This document shows positions 27,486 to 35,818 of a DNA stretch of 64,000 nucleotides, piece by piece. Position 1 is the stretch's first letter; each line of letters opens with the position of its first letter. This DNA is from Edaphobacter sp. GTDB lineage: Bacteria > Acidobacteriota > Terriglobia > Terriglobales > Acidobacteriaceae. The position numbers and the translations under genes were made by a program. The stretch lies in contig NZ_JAPWKF010000007.1 of NCBI RefSeq assembly GCF_028283685.1, positions 868,001-932,000 on the forward strand. The letters are read 5' to 3'. A model generated the notes under the pieces. The model was not told where the DNA came from and ran no database searches. It worked only from the letters and a program-made list of their open reading frames with translations.

Positions 27486-27991
27486 TTGTTGACCCTCTCG
27501 TGGATATCGGGTCGCTTGACTATCCCGGCAACGCCAACGACATGGGGCAACGTCGGACGCCACCCACGCTCAAGCGGCGTACCGTCGGCCCAGCGCAACC
27601 GTCGCGCATAGCCCTTGGTTCGCGTCTTCGGCGCCGGTTCAAGCTCCGTGCCGAAGACCTTGTCCGCGACCGATGACCGTACCTCCGCTCTCCCGTTCAG
27701 GTCCGGGTGCAAGATCGCGATAGCACGGCCATAGAACGGGGCGGTGTGGTCATTCATCGTGTACGTCTCAAGCGCCCCAACCGGCCCGGTTTTTATCTCG
27801 AGCTTCCACCGGGCGTAGTGCCACAGGCTGTGATACGAGAACGCTTCGAAGCCCTGCTCGATGCGTAGTCGAATCTCCGATACCAAAAAGTCCAGTACCT
27901 CCGGGTGCTCGCGGTGGAAACGATGAAAACGCCTCAGCTCGTGATGATCCTTGCTACGGGCGACAAGCTCATCAATTGCATCGATTTTCAT
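27482..27991 (-). CDS. phage/satellite-type conserved protein of unknown function
   Basis: 169 residues. Its middle fits a pattern seen in small phage and plasmid proteins: RFHRFHREHPEVLDFLVSEI, then SLWHYARWKLEI, then YTMNDHTAPFYGRAIA and LHPDL. The family has no known activity but often lies beside replication genes. The C-terminus is basic and proline-rich. Good ribosome site (AGAGGG) before the ATG. It is coupled by overlap to the next gene and opens the ATPase module. Confidence 0.7.
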   Translation of the reverse strand: MKIDAIDELVARSKDHHELRRFHRFHREHPEVLDFLVSEIRLRIEQGFEAFSYHSLWHYARWKLEIKTGPVGALETYTMNDHTAPFYGRAIAILHPDLNGRAEVRSSVADKVFGTELEPAPKTRTKGYARRLRWADGTPLERGWRPTLPHVVGVAGIVKRPDIHERVNK

Positions 27992-28083
27992 AAATAGTCC
28001 CTCTATTAAATGTGCCCGACAGGGTCATCCATAACAAACAAAAAGAGATAGTCATGGTTAGCGTTTGTTCGCTGTTATTTCGC

Positions 28084-28158
28084 TCATCGGTTCATCTTCC
28101 GCACGGAGCCGCTCTTGTGTACGTCGATAATGAGCTGTTCGCAGGCACTACGAGACAT
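28084..28158 (-). CDS. possible 24-residue micro-protein
   Basis: Short frame MSRSACEQLIIDVHKSGSVR... whose ATG lies inside the last codons of the 28148-28465 gene and is preceded by AAGGGG. Its stop overlaps another ATG (ATGA). Suggestive of coupling, but very short and unsupported by any known family. Confidence 0.2.
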   Translation of the reverse strand: MSRSACEQLIIDVHKSGSVRKMNR

Positions 28159-28465
28159 AGGCCGCCCCTTTCACTTTACGAAGGGCTTCACGGCGGTGGC
28201 GGTTGTTGGAGTCGCGGTCCAGGCGTGCCTCCCGAAGATCTTCAGGGGTGCATTTCGCCTCGAAGAAACTGGACATCGCGCTTAGAGAAGCGGTAGACGG
28301 TCTCGGGAGGTTAAATATGTGAACTTTGCCCGTCCGCCGGGGCCGCGCCATAAGGCTCAGGCTCATGGCGTGGTGCTGGCGAATCTCGTCCTCGGAGATG
28401 TGGGGCTGGCGGATGGTTTGGATGGCGCGGAGGGAAAGTGCGCATAGAGCGTCGGTGATAAGCAT
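28148..28465 (-). CDS. hypothetical protein of the integrative element
   Basis: 105 residues, no recognised domain. It begins LITDALCALSLRAIQTIRQPHISEDEIRQHH, which looks alpha-helical, and ends with a basic stretch (RLDRDSNNRHRREALRKVKG). The start is set at the ATG of MLITDAL because AGGAG stands 10 bases upstream; an upstream ATG at 28507 is less well supported. It is in the same direction as the ATPase module and between it and the excisionase-like gene. An opposite-strand ORF here (28012-28296) looks like a shadow. Confidence 0.5.
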   Translation of the reverse strand: MLITDALCALSLRAIQTIRQPHISEDEIRQHHAMSLSLMARPRRTGKVHIFNLPRPSTASLSAMSSFFEAKCTPEDLREARLDRDSNNRHRREALRKVKGAAYVS

Positions 28466-28615
28466 GGGGCTGGGTCTCCTGTAGTAGTTTCTGGGGTTAG
28501 GGACCAACCGATGCCGTGTACGATAGACACAGCCGGTTGATTTCGTTTCGCGACGGGGTTGATTGAGCTATCGGCGTAGAGGCCCTGCCAGGGGCTTTCT
28601 ACGCTATCTTTATGA

Positions 28616-28792
28616 CTATTTCTCTTCGATAAGTTTCAGTAGCTCACTCTCACGCACTCTCGTGTGTTTCCCGATCTTGAGACGCGGTAGTCTTCCCGTC
28701 GTCCAGTAATACCGAATGGTGGACGGGCTGACGCGAAGGATAGCCGCCGCGCTTTCAGCATTGTGTAGTGTGTCCTGCAAAGTTGAATCCAC
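28616..28792 (-). CDS. excisionase-like helix-turn-helix DNA-binding protein
   Basis: 58-residue protein of the MerR-like/AlpA/Xis HTH_17 family. Key pattern: NAESAAAILRVSPSTIRYYW, then TGRLPRLKIGKHTRV, then ESELLKLIEEK. Two starts are possible: GTG 28792, or TTG 28780 with AGAGGTGG well spaced upstream, giving 54 residues. Proteins of this size beside a tyrosine integrase usually direct excision or regulate the element's operon. First gene behind the predicted promoter at 28838-28866. Confidence 0.8.
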   Translation of the reverse strand: MDSTLQDTLHNAESAAAILRVSPSTIRYYWTTGRLPRLKIGKHTRVRESELLKLIEEK

Positions 28793-28837
28793 CTCTCCCC
28801 CCCGTAACAGTCGTTGCTGATTACTGCTTCTAGAGAC

Positions 28838-28866
28838 ACACTATCGGCATTTCAGCCAAGTGTCAA
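28838..28866 (-). promoter_or_regulatory. predicted promoter of the element's leftward operon
   Basis: Minus-strand TTGACA (28861-28866), 17-base spacer, TAGTGT (28838-28843), upstream of the excisionase-like gene. The -35 is a perfect match; the -10 is weak. The short interval to the divergent gene at 28913 could hold an operator for either product. Confidence 0.4.
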
Positions 28867-28912
28867 CTGTTTTCCCTAGGAATGCGGCTCTTATTTTTGA
28901 TAGTCTCGATGT

Positions 28913-29476
28913 ATGGCTATCACGTTGAAATTACCGGGGGCGGAAATCATCGTGGATACGCCCGAGGAGGCCGCCCGCGTGTGGGCCGCAGCCAGCGTTC
29001 ATAAGCAAATTATGCTCAATGCGGCACGCTCGGGCGAGCGTCGCGGTATGGCCTCGTTGAGCGACCCTAATTTATGGAACCCTACTCGATTTCACGAATT
29101 TATTGATAGATTAGGCGACAGACAGAAAACAGCACTGTCTGTCATGCTTGATGTTGGGGTGTTTGGGATAGAAGACACCGAATTGAGGGCTATTCTAGGC
29201 GTTTCGAGAAATCAGGCGTTGGGTGGGCTGTTGAGCGGTATATCAAAACAGGCGGACGCCATGCACATCCCTGCTAGGGAAGTTTTTAGCGTATCGAACA
29301 TCAGACGGGCAGGGCGGCGCTGGAGTAAATACTTTGTGTCCCCAAGTTTTACGGTGATTGCTAACGCTGAAGGATGGCCAACCCGGCCAGCAGAGGACGC
29401 AGAACGGCGGATGAATGAAATACCAGAAAAAATATTCGGGGAATACCTCAATGCAAGAATCGAAGACGAACAATAA
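28913..29476 (+). CDS. element-encoded protein with a predicted winged-helix C-terminal domain
   Basis: 187 residues. The N-terminus (MAITLKLPGAEIIVDTPEEA) and C-terminal half (RFHEFIDRLGDRQKTALSVM, GIEDTELRAILGVSRNQAL, LLSGISKQADAMHIPAREVF, RWSKYFVSPSFTVI) resemble mobile-element proteins that end in a winged-helix-like domain with the order DEELR..LG.S.N.AL.G...GISK. No enzymatic motif is visible. It diverges from the excisionase-like gene and lies next to attR, the usual place for cargo or a regulator. The ribosome site before the ATG is weak. Confidence 0.6.
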   Translation: MAITLKLPGAEIIVDTPEEAARVWAAASVHKQIMLNAARSGERRGMASLSDPNLWNPTRFHEFIDRLGDRQKTALSVMLDVGVFGIEDTELRAILGVSRNQALGGLLSGISKQADAMHIPAREVFSVSNIRRAGRRWSKYFVSPSFTVIANAEGWPTRPAEDAERRMNEIPEKIFGEYLNARIEDEQ

Positions 29477-29633
29477 TTTAGTAGAAACAAGCGGCGGATG
29501 TCCCCGGCAAACGCCAGTCTGAACGCCCGCTAGTTTCTTGCTCCATTTTGACCCGCTGCGTTATGATTTCCACACAGAGAAATCTCTTTGTAAGTAACTG
29601 ATTCCGCTTGTCGCAGCCGCCTTAGCGCCCGGG

Positions 29634-29683
<50 letters not shown>

Positions 29684-29770
29684 CTAAATCCATGATCTAA
29701 ACTGATTTCTCTCAATGGACCCTATTCCATCCTGGGCGGCTCTTGTAACCTGATCCAAAGGGAGCACAAG

Positions 29771-30250
29771 GTGAGACGAACACTGTCCTCGCTTCTATTG
29801 CTGCTGCTGGCAATCGGCTGCGATCGCGGGCAGCATCCCGGAAGTGTCGCGAAATCAGCACCTCAGTTCGTCCTTACGGATGGAGATCAGACCATCGATC
29901 TCAGCAAACTTCGCGGGCACACCGTCCTGCTGAACTTCTGGGCGACGAACTGTGCCCCTTGCATCGAAGAACTCCCCAGCCTCCTCGCACTGCACCAGAA
30001 GATGCCTGACCTGGACATCGTTGCCATCAGCATCGATGACGCCCCGGAGGCATACCACCGCTTCTTGCTGCGGCATCACATCGACCTCAAGACCTTCCGC
30101 GATCCTGACGACAGAATCAACGCCCTCTACGGCACATCCCAGATCCCGGAGTCCTACCTGATCGACAGAAACGGCATGCTACGGCGCAAATTTGTGAACG
30201 CTCAGAACTGGACCAGCCCTGAAATCATGGGCTACATCGCCAGCCTCTAG
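29771..30250 (+). CDS. TlpA-like thioredoxin-fold lipoprotein
   Basis: 159-residue exported thiol-disulfide oxidoreductase. A lipoprotein signal (LLLLLLAIGC, Cys lipid anchor) is followed by an AhpC/TSA-Redoxin fold: APQFVLTDGDQTIDLSKLRG, VLLNFWATNCAPCIEELPSL with active-site CAPC, and IPESYLIDRNG with the cis-Pro. The start is GTG with GGGAG upstream. Proteins of this group reduce apocytochromes or other extracytoplasmic thiols; the substrate is not evident. First host gene after the integrated element. Confidence 0.88.
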   Translation: MRRTLSSLLLLLLAIGCDRGQHPGSVAKSAPQFVLTDGDQTIDLSKLRGHTVLLNFWATNCAPCIEELPSLLALHQKMPDLDIVAISIDDAPEAYHRFLLRHHIDLKTFRDPDDRINALYGTSQIPESYLIDRNGMLRRKFVNAQNWTSPEIMGYIASL

Positions 30251-30306
30251 TCCCACCATCGAGTCAAAGCCTTCAAAATATGGAAGATGCTACCTCTTGA
30301 ATCTTA

Positions 30307-30320
30307 TTTCGATATCGAAA
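30307..30320. promoter_or_regulatory. MarR-type operator palindrome
   Basis: Perfect 14-bp palindrome TTTCGATATCGAAA, 35 bases upstream of the regulator's GTG start. Size, A+T-rich ends and position fit autoregulation by a MarR-family dimer, and the TCGA-centred form is reminiscent of MhqR operators. Confidence 0.55.
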
Positions 30321-30355
30321 CATCTGATGTCGTAGGAATCAAGAGAGGAGGCAAG

Positions 30356-30808
30356 GTGGAAGAGCAGACGACAATTCACGCAGCCCGCATCTGGGTTGTG
30401 CTGGCCAAGTCCTATAAGGCCATGGCCTCCTTCGTCGAGCAGCAGGTCGCAGGTCAGGGCCTCGGCCTCAGCGATTTCATGGTGCTTGAGGTGCTGCTGC
30501 ACAAAGGTCCCTCTACGATCTCGGCGATCGGGGAAAAGGTTCTTCTGGCCAACGCCTCCATGACCTCCGCCATTGACCGCCTCGAAAAGAAGGGCTTCGT
30601 CACGCGGCAGGCCAGCGAGCAGGACCGCCGCATCCGCCGCATTGAACTGACGGCGAAGGGCAAGATCTTCATCACCACGATCTACGAGCAGCACGAAGCA
30701 GCCATTGAGTCGCTGATGAGCGAACTCACACCCGCCGAGCGCATCGCGCTTCACTCAAGCCTCAAAAAGATTGGACTCGCGGCAGCAGCAGCAAACGAGC
30801 ACGGATGA
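30356..30808 (+). CDS. mhqR: MarR-family regulator, MhqR-like
   Basis: About 150-residue winged-helix regulator: LSDFMVLEVLLHKGPSTISA, then recognition region VLLANASMTSAIDRLEKKGF, then wing RQASEQDRRIRRIELTAKG. The start is placed at GTG 30356 (GAGGAGG just upstream) rather than ATG 30287, because the palindromic operator would otherwise lie inside the coding sequence. The downstream pair of ring-cleaving dioxygenase and hydrolase matches the MhqR regulon layout of Firmicutes (mhqE/mhqO with mhqD), where the regulator senses quinones and other electrophiles. The symbol is by analogy. Confidence 0.75.
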   Translation: MEEQTTIHAARIWVVLAKSYKAMASFVEQQVAGQGLGLSDFMVLEVLLHKGPSTISAIGEKVLLANASMTSAIDRLEKKGFVTRQASEQDRRIRRIELTAKGKIFITTIYEQHEAAIESLMSELTPAERIALHSSLKKIGLAAAAANEHG

Positions 30809-30883
30809 TCGCCGGCTTTCTGCCGAGCAGCGATCGACAAACGCAATACAACCCGAAGCACCACGATTCATGGAGACCTCATC

Positions 30884-31849
30884 ATGAAAACGCCCATCCC
30901 TGGCCTGCATCACGTCACCGCCATCGCATCCGACCCGCAGAAGAACCTCGACTTCTACACCCAGATTCTCGGCCTGCGCTTCGTCAAGAAGACCATCAAC
31001 TTCGACGATCCCGGGACATATCACTTTTACTTCGGCGACGACGAAGGCACACCTGGCACCATCCTCACCTTCTTCCCGTGGCCCCGGGCCATGCGCGGTC
31101 TCGCCGGGGTCGGCGAGGTGACGCACACAGCATTCAGTGTGCCGCTCACGTCCATCGACTACTGGGAGCAGCGCCTCACGAACCTCGGCATTCTCGTTGA
31201 GCGTACCGGCAAGCGCTTTGACGAAGCGGTGTTGACGCTAGCCGATCCCGACGGCATGAAGATCGAGATCGTCGGCCACTCCGACGCAGGCGCTGCCAAA
31301 GCTCCTCGCTTTGCCGATGTGCCGTCCGAGCACGCCATCCGTGGCTTCTTCGGCGTCACCCTCTACGAGGTCAGTGCCGACAAGACCGCGGCACTGTTGA
31401 ACGTCATGGGCTTCAACAAGGTCGCTGAGGAAGGCAACCGGCAGCGCTTCTCCGCCGAAGGTCACGCGCTGGGCAACCACATCGATCTCGTCATCGATGC
31501 CAACGCCAGCTACGGCCGTTCCGGCGCAGGATCGGTGCACCACATCGCCTTCCGTGCCAGTGACGAAGCAGCACAGCGGGCATGGCGCGAGGAGCTTGCC
31601 AAACACGTCGACGTGACCCAGGTGCTCGACCGCACCTACTTCACCTCGATCTACTTCCGCGAGCCCGGCGGCGTGCTCTTTGAGCTCGCAACCGACCCTC
31701 CGGGATTCGCTCTCGATGAGCCGCTCGAGTCGCTCGGCGAAGCCCTGCGCATCCCCGAGTGGTACGAGCCGAAGCGCGACCTGATCGAGAAGCGCCTCAT
31801 CCCGATCACACTGCATAAGAGCACCCCCGAGGCAAAGGAGACCGTATGA
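30884..31849 (+). CDS. mhqO: ring-cleaving dioxygenase, MhqO/MhqE-type
   Basis: 321-residue protein with two vicinal-oxygen-chelate (glyoxalase/bleomycin-resistance/dioxygenase) modules. Metal-ligand positions fit PGLHHVTAIASDPQKNLDFY (His near residue 9), VTLYEVSADKTAALLNVMG, SVHHIAFRA (His) and GGVLFELATDPPGF (Glu). In Firmicutes the homologues protect against methylhydroquinone and catechol. Good length agreement with MhqO (about 310). Overlaps the next gene by 4 bases (ATGA). Confidence 0.85.
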   Translation: MKTPIPGLHHVTAIASDPQKNLDFYTQILGLRFVKKTINFDDPGTYHFYFGDDEGTPGTILTFFPWPRAMRGLAGVGEVTHTAFSVPLTSIDYWEQRLTNLGILVERTGKRFDEAVLTLADPDGMKIEIVGHSDAGAAKAPRFADVPSEHAIRGFFGVTLYEVSADKTAALLNVMGFNKVAEEGNRQRFSAEGHALGNHIDLVIDANASYGRSGAGSVHHIAFRASDEAAQRAWREELAKHVDVTQVLDRTYFTSIYFREPGGVLFELATDPPGFALDEPLESLGEALRIPEWYEPKRDLIEKRLIPITLHKSTPEAKETV

Positions 31850-32493
31850 TCGACAACCCGCACAGCAACGGCGCGGTTCACCACTTCGGGGAGCCGCTCA
31901 AAACAGCCAAAGGCGCGGTCGTGCTTCTGCACGGCCGCGGCGGCTCCGCAGAAGACATCCTGTTACTCGGACAAGAGATGTTCCTGCCGGGTATCGCATA
32001 CCTTGCACCGCAGGCTACCGATCACACCTGGTATCCGTACTCCTTCCTCGCGCCGCGCACACAGAACGAACCATGGCTCAGCTCTGCGCTGCAGAAAGTG
32101 AAGGCCACCGTGCAGCAGGTCAAGGATGCAGGCATTCCCGCGGAGAAGATCGTGCTCGCTGGTTTCTCGCAGGGTGCCTGTCTTTCGACGGAGTTCGTTG
32201 CCAGCAACCCGCAACGTTACGGCGGGCTCATCGCCTTTACTGGAGGCCTGATCGGCCCTGAGGGATCGGAGCTGACACACACAGGTGATCTTGCCGGGAC
32301 TCCCGTCTTCTTCGGCACCGGCGATCCCGATCCGCATGTTCCCTTCTCCCGCGTACAGGAGTCAGCAAAGATCCTCACCGCGATGGGAGCATCGGTCACG
32401 ACGCGGCGTTATGAGCTGCGTCCGCACACCATCACCCGCGAAGAGATCGAGTTCGGCAAACGCCTGCTCGAAGGGGCCTTCACCAAAGCCTGA
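31846..32493 (+). CDS. mhqD: alpha/beta hydrolase, MhqD-like (phospholipase/carboxylesterase family)
   Basis: 215-residue serine hydrolase. VVLLHGRGGSAEDIL gives the oxyanion loop, LAGFSQGACLS the nucleophile Ser elbow, GTGDPDPHVPF the Asp and RPHTITREE the His. Family: Abhydrolase_2. Acts in the cytoplasm on ester or thioester compounds; the MhqD homologue is co-induced with the dioxygenase by quinones. Translationally coupled to the upstream gene and last of the unit. Confidence 0.83.
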   Translation: MIDNPHSNGAVHHFGEPLKTAKGAVVLLHGRGGSAEDILLLGQEMFLPGIAYLAPQATDHTWYPYSFLAPRTQNEPWLSSALQKVKATVQQVKDAGIPAEKIVLAGFSQGACLSTEFVASNPQRYGGLIAFTGGLIGPEGSELTHTGDLAGTPVFFGTGDPDPHVPFSRVQESAKILTAMGASVTTRRYELRPHTITREEIEFGKRLLEGAFTKA

Positions 32494-32497
32494 TCGA

Positions 32498-34018
32498 CTA
32501 TCTGCCGCTGACTGGGAAGTTCACATACACAGGATTTCCCAGCAGCAGCAGCTTTCCTTCGGCGTCACGCACACTCATCCTTAGCCAGTGACGTCTGCCG
32601 TCAGACGGCTCATCCTGCTCCAACACAACATGCTGAGCACGTGCGGTCTGTCCATTGGCAAACGGCGTCACCGCACCATCGCGAACCAACTCAGCATGCG
32701 CTCCTTCCACGTGATCGAGCGTCAGCACAAGATGAATGCTCTCACCCGATGGCACGTTCAGCGCATCTCCCATCATCGCTGTCTGACTGTGCGTATTCGC
32801 CGTCAGGCTCATCGAGCGATCATGCGATCCCTGCACATCGATAAAGACATGGCCCGCAAGCACGCCATCCAGAACCGCACGCTCTGAGAGATTCTTCGCG
32901 TACACCACAGTCGTGGGCCGTCCAATCGCAGATTCGTGTTCAGGCAGCAGCGTCGCATTATGGTTGTCGCTGCCGCCGATCGCCGTCACGCGCAGACCAT
33001 CGTTCAGCCGCTGCTGCCAGAAGGGGATGCCGGATACATTGTTGTCGACGTTGTCTCCATTCACGGCTTCGATCACATGCACACGGCTGAAATCCGTATT
33101 CTTCACCGACCAGCCACATCCCATGCAGGCGCTCCCCGTCGGCAACCCCGGATGGTTGATGGAGAGAATGCCGTGTTTGCGATCCACCTCATCCAGCAGG
33201 TCGCTAAATGTCGGCACATACTTGCTGGTCAGACGAAAGTCGATGAACTCCGTGGTGCCATAGACATTCGCATGGCCATCGAAGGTCGTAATCTCGCGCC
33301 CCGGAATGAACAGCATCTTGTCGAAGTACGGTGCAAGCTCACGCTCTGCATCGAAGTGCGAGACCGTGTTGTGATCGGTGATCGCAATAAAATCCAGCCC
33401 ACGCGCCACAGCCGCCTCCACCGTCTTGTAGAGCGGGCACGGCACCTTCTTCCCGGACTGGCTCATGCATGAGCCGTCGCTGTGCGCGTCATGCATATGC
33501 AGGTCGCCGCGATACCATGCCGGCCCCTCGCGTACCGGCTCTGCTTCGAAGGTCGAAACCGCCGCCTTCTCCCCGGGATGCGTAAAGAAGATCTTCGCTT
33601 CATACTGCGAACGAATACCCGCTCCCACACTGGGAACACCGAGGATCAGCTTCCATACGCCCGGCCGGATCGGACCTGCTAGATACGATGGCGTCGCATC
33701 GGTCTCCGCAACGGTAAAGGAGCTCTTATTGCCTCCGCTCCAGCCGCGAAATCGCTCTCCGTCGAAGAGGCCAAGATCAATCGTCGTCTGATGCTCATGC
33801 TCGGTATAGGCGAATGCAACGCTGACGCGCACTACCCCTGCAGGCACCTTGAAGGGAACCTCGACATACGTTTCGCGGTTGATCGCGGCGATCGTTCCAC
33901 GCAGCGTCAGGTCCGGGGAGCGTTCCTGTGCGGAACAAATAGACGAGGTGACAAGCAGGAAACCTACGCAGGCAAGAAACAGACGAGGTGACAAGATGTT
34001 GTTCAGCACGCACGCCAT
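32498..34018 (-). CDS. CehA/McbA-type metallohydrolase (PHP domain), exported
   Basis: 506 residues. An N-terminal signal peptide (LFLACVGFLLVTSSICSAQ), then a beta-sandwich domain (about 35-165), then a PHP-type phosphoesterase domain with metal ligands in YRGDLHMHDAHSDGSC, DFIAITDHNT, INHPGLP and AIGGSDNHNA. A C-terminal beta domain follows. CehA/McbA is the family name from carbaryl hydrolases; most members act on unknown phospho- or carbamate esters. The first residues before the hydrophobic segment (ACVLNN) may not be translated. It converges with mhqD. Confidence 0.82.
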   Translation of the reverse strand: MACVLNNILSPRLFLACVGFLLVTSSICSAQERSPDLTLRGTIAAINRETYVEVPFKVPAGVVRVSVAFAYTEHEHQTTIDLGLFDGERFRGWSGGNKSSFTVAETDATPSYLAGPIRPGVWKLILGVPSVGAGIRSQYEAKIFFTHPGEKAAVSTFEAEPVREGPAWYRGDLHMHDAHSDGSCMSQSGKKVPCPLYKTVEAAVARGLDFIAITDHNTVSHFDAERELAPYFDKMLFIPGREITTFDGHANVYGTTEFIDFRLTSKYVPTFSDLLDEVDRKHGILSINHPGLPTGSACMGCGWSVKNTDFSRVHVIEAVNGDNVDNNVSGIPFWQQRLNDGLRVTAIGGSDNHNATLLPEHESAIGRPTTVVYAKNLSERAVLDGVLAGHVFIDVQGSHDRSMSLTANTHSQTAMMGDALNVPSGESIHLVLTLDHVEGAHAELVRDGAVTPFANGQTARAQHVVLEQDEPSDGRRHWLRMSVRDAEGKLLLLGNPVYVNFPVSGR

Positions 34019-34071
34019 TAAACATGACCAGCGTGATGTCGTGTTGAATCCGTCGACGAAAGATTACGGCA

Positions 34072-35727
34072 CTAAGCCTGTGGCAGCGCTGCAGGCTTTG
34101 GCTCTGCGATCGTCGCCGCTGCGGCTGCCTGTCCTTTGCGAATCTCTTCGCCCAGCAGAATCGCCTCCGCGATCTCCAGCATCGACTTGCGGCGCTGGCG
34201 ACTCTCCCGCTGCATCATGCGATAGGCCTCTTCCTCGCCCACCTTCATGTCGCGCTGCAGGATACCCTTGGCGCGCTCGACGGCCTTGCGGGCCTCAAGT
34301 CGCCCTGCCAGCTGGGCGTTCTCGTTCTCCAGGCGCGCGCGCTCAACCTCGGCGCCGACCAGGAAGCCAATCGTCGAAAGCAGCCGCACCTCATTGGTCG
34401 TGTGCTGATACGACTCCCGATGCTGCAGGTTGATCACTCCAACGACACGCCCTGCGCACAAAATCGGCATCGACAGAAGCGCCTCAAAGCGATCTTCCGG
34501 CAGATTCTTGAACAGCTTGAAGCGCGGATCATCTGAGGCGCTCGAAGCCAGCACAACCGGCTCACGATGTTCCGCCACCCATCCCGTAATTCCCTGCCCC
34601 AGCTTGATGCCGAGATGGTCGACCACGTCCTCGTGTGGATTCTTCGAGGCGCGCAGCAGCAGCTTGTCGCCTTCCAACACGTAAATAAAGCACGAGTCGC
34701 ATGGGACCACCGCAGTCACAAATTCGACGATACGTTCCAGCACGGCATGGAACGAGTCGGCTGCCGCGATACGGCTGGTGATCTCGTGCAAAAAGTCGAT
34801 AGGCGCAATCGCTGGCGATCCGCTCTTCTCGGCAATCACGTCGCGCAGGCCTGACTGACGCGCGCTCAGGGTTCGTCCGCTCATACTCTTCTTCTCCTGT
34901 ACCAGATCACCAGCGCGCTGCGCCGACTCATTCACCAGAAAACCCATCTTGGGATGCGAAGGCTCGAAGTCCGGCGTGATGCCATACTGCAAAAGAACTT
35001 CTGTGGTCGACGGGCCAATCGAAAACACGACCAGCGCCTGCAATCCGGCGCGCAGATCGCCCTCTGCATTCATCTCGGTTGCGATCTGGAAGAGGTGAAC
35101 GACCTGCGCTCCCGTCGTGAACAGGATCACATCCACACTGCCACGGATCAAACCGAGTACCGCTTCGCGTAGCGGCTGTACGTCCTCCGGCAATGCCCAC
35201 TGGTACACCGGGACCCGCGCCACGGACAGGCAGCGAGCCGTCAACCCCTCCAACAGATCTGGGTTGGCAACACCGTACTCCTGCACGGCGACACGCATGC
35301 CTGCCAGCGCATCGCCAAACTGTGCGTCTAAAGTGGCAATCATCTCGCGCCAGGTATTCGGCTCCGGTGCCACGCACGCGATCGGAAGATTCAGCTCCTT
35401 CAACACAGCCACCGGCTTCGGTCCGCGTGCTGCAATCTTCAGACCACCAACAGCAGCGAGAAACTTGTCTCGCAGGCCAACCTCTTCCACCACACGTACC
35501 AGGGCGCGAACGCCGACACCGGTCAGGCAGACGAGCAGATCAAACTCTCCAGCGATCAGCTTTTCCGCAAACTCCACCACATGACGATTCGACTCCAGCG
35601 GAACTTCGCGCATCGCTGGCACAACGAAAGGCTCTCCGCCGTAGGTGCGAATGAGCTTTGCCATCTCGTTTGCGCGTCTGGACTCCAGCGATAAGACCCG
35701 AAGTCCATCAAAACCTGCAGCTGTCAT
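34072..35727 (-). CDS. uroporphyrinogen-III synthase-like - GAF - ANTAR fusion protein
   Basis: About 551 residues with three recognisable modules. Positions are counted from an upstream GTG at 35760. About 19-285: HemD-like fold (LRVLSLESRRANEMAKLIRT, LLVCLTGVGVRALVR, IAARGPKPVAVLKE, VDVILFTTGAQVVHLFQ, FSIGPSTTEVL). About 325-470: GAF domain (VVPCDSCFIYVLEGDKLLL, LGQGITGWVAEHREPVVL, SMPILCAGRVVGVINL). About 488-540: ANTAR RNA-binding domain (RKAVERAKGILQRDMKVGEE, AYRMMQRESRQRR). The start is chosen at the ATG of MTAAGFDG because GGGAGAG precedes it. ANTAR proteins stabilise antiterminator hairpins in nascent RNA. Whether the HemD part is an enzyme for (siro)heme or a ligand sensor is open. 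No target hairpin pair was found nearby. Confidence 0.85.
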   Translation of the reverse strand: MTAAGFDGLRVLSLESRRANEMAKLIRTYGGEPFVVPAMREVPLESNRHVVEFAEKLIAGEFDLLVCLTGVGVRALVRVVEEVGLRDKFLAAVGGLKIAARGPKPVAVLKELNLPIACVAPEPNTWREMIATLDAQFGDALAGMRVAVQEYGVANPDLLEGLTARCLSVARVPVYQWALPEDVQPLREAVLGLIRGSVDVILFTTGAQVVHLFQIATEMNAEGDLRAGLQALVVFSIGPSTTEVLLQYGITPDFEPSHPKMGFLVNESAQRAGDLVQEKKSMSGRTLSARQSGLRDVIAEKSGSPAIAPIDFLHEITSRIAAADSFHAVLERIVEFVTAVVPCDSCFIYVLEGDKLLLRASKNPHEDVVDHLGIKLGQGITGWVAEHREPVVLASSASDDPRFKLFKNLPEDRFEALLSMPILCAGRVVGVINLQHRESYQHTTNEVRLLSTIGFLVGAEVERARLENENAQLAGRLEARKAVERAKGILQRDMKVGEEEAYRMMQRESRQRRKSMLEIAEAILLGEEIRKGQAAAAATIAEPKPAALPQA

Positions 35728-35818
35728 CCCGCTCTCCCAAAACACCATCAGCTCCACCACGCAAGCTGACAGCGCACTTTACCAATCTCTTGACGATGTG
35801 TTCACGCACAAAACCATC

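Noticed and set aside
28012..28296. 94-codon plus-strand frame in the integrative element
   Set aside because: Glycine-rich, low-complexity and opposite to a better-supported minus-strand gene with a ribosome site.
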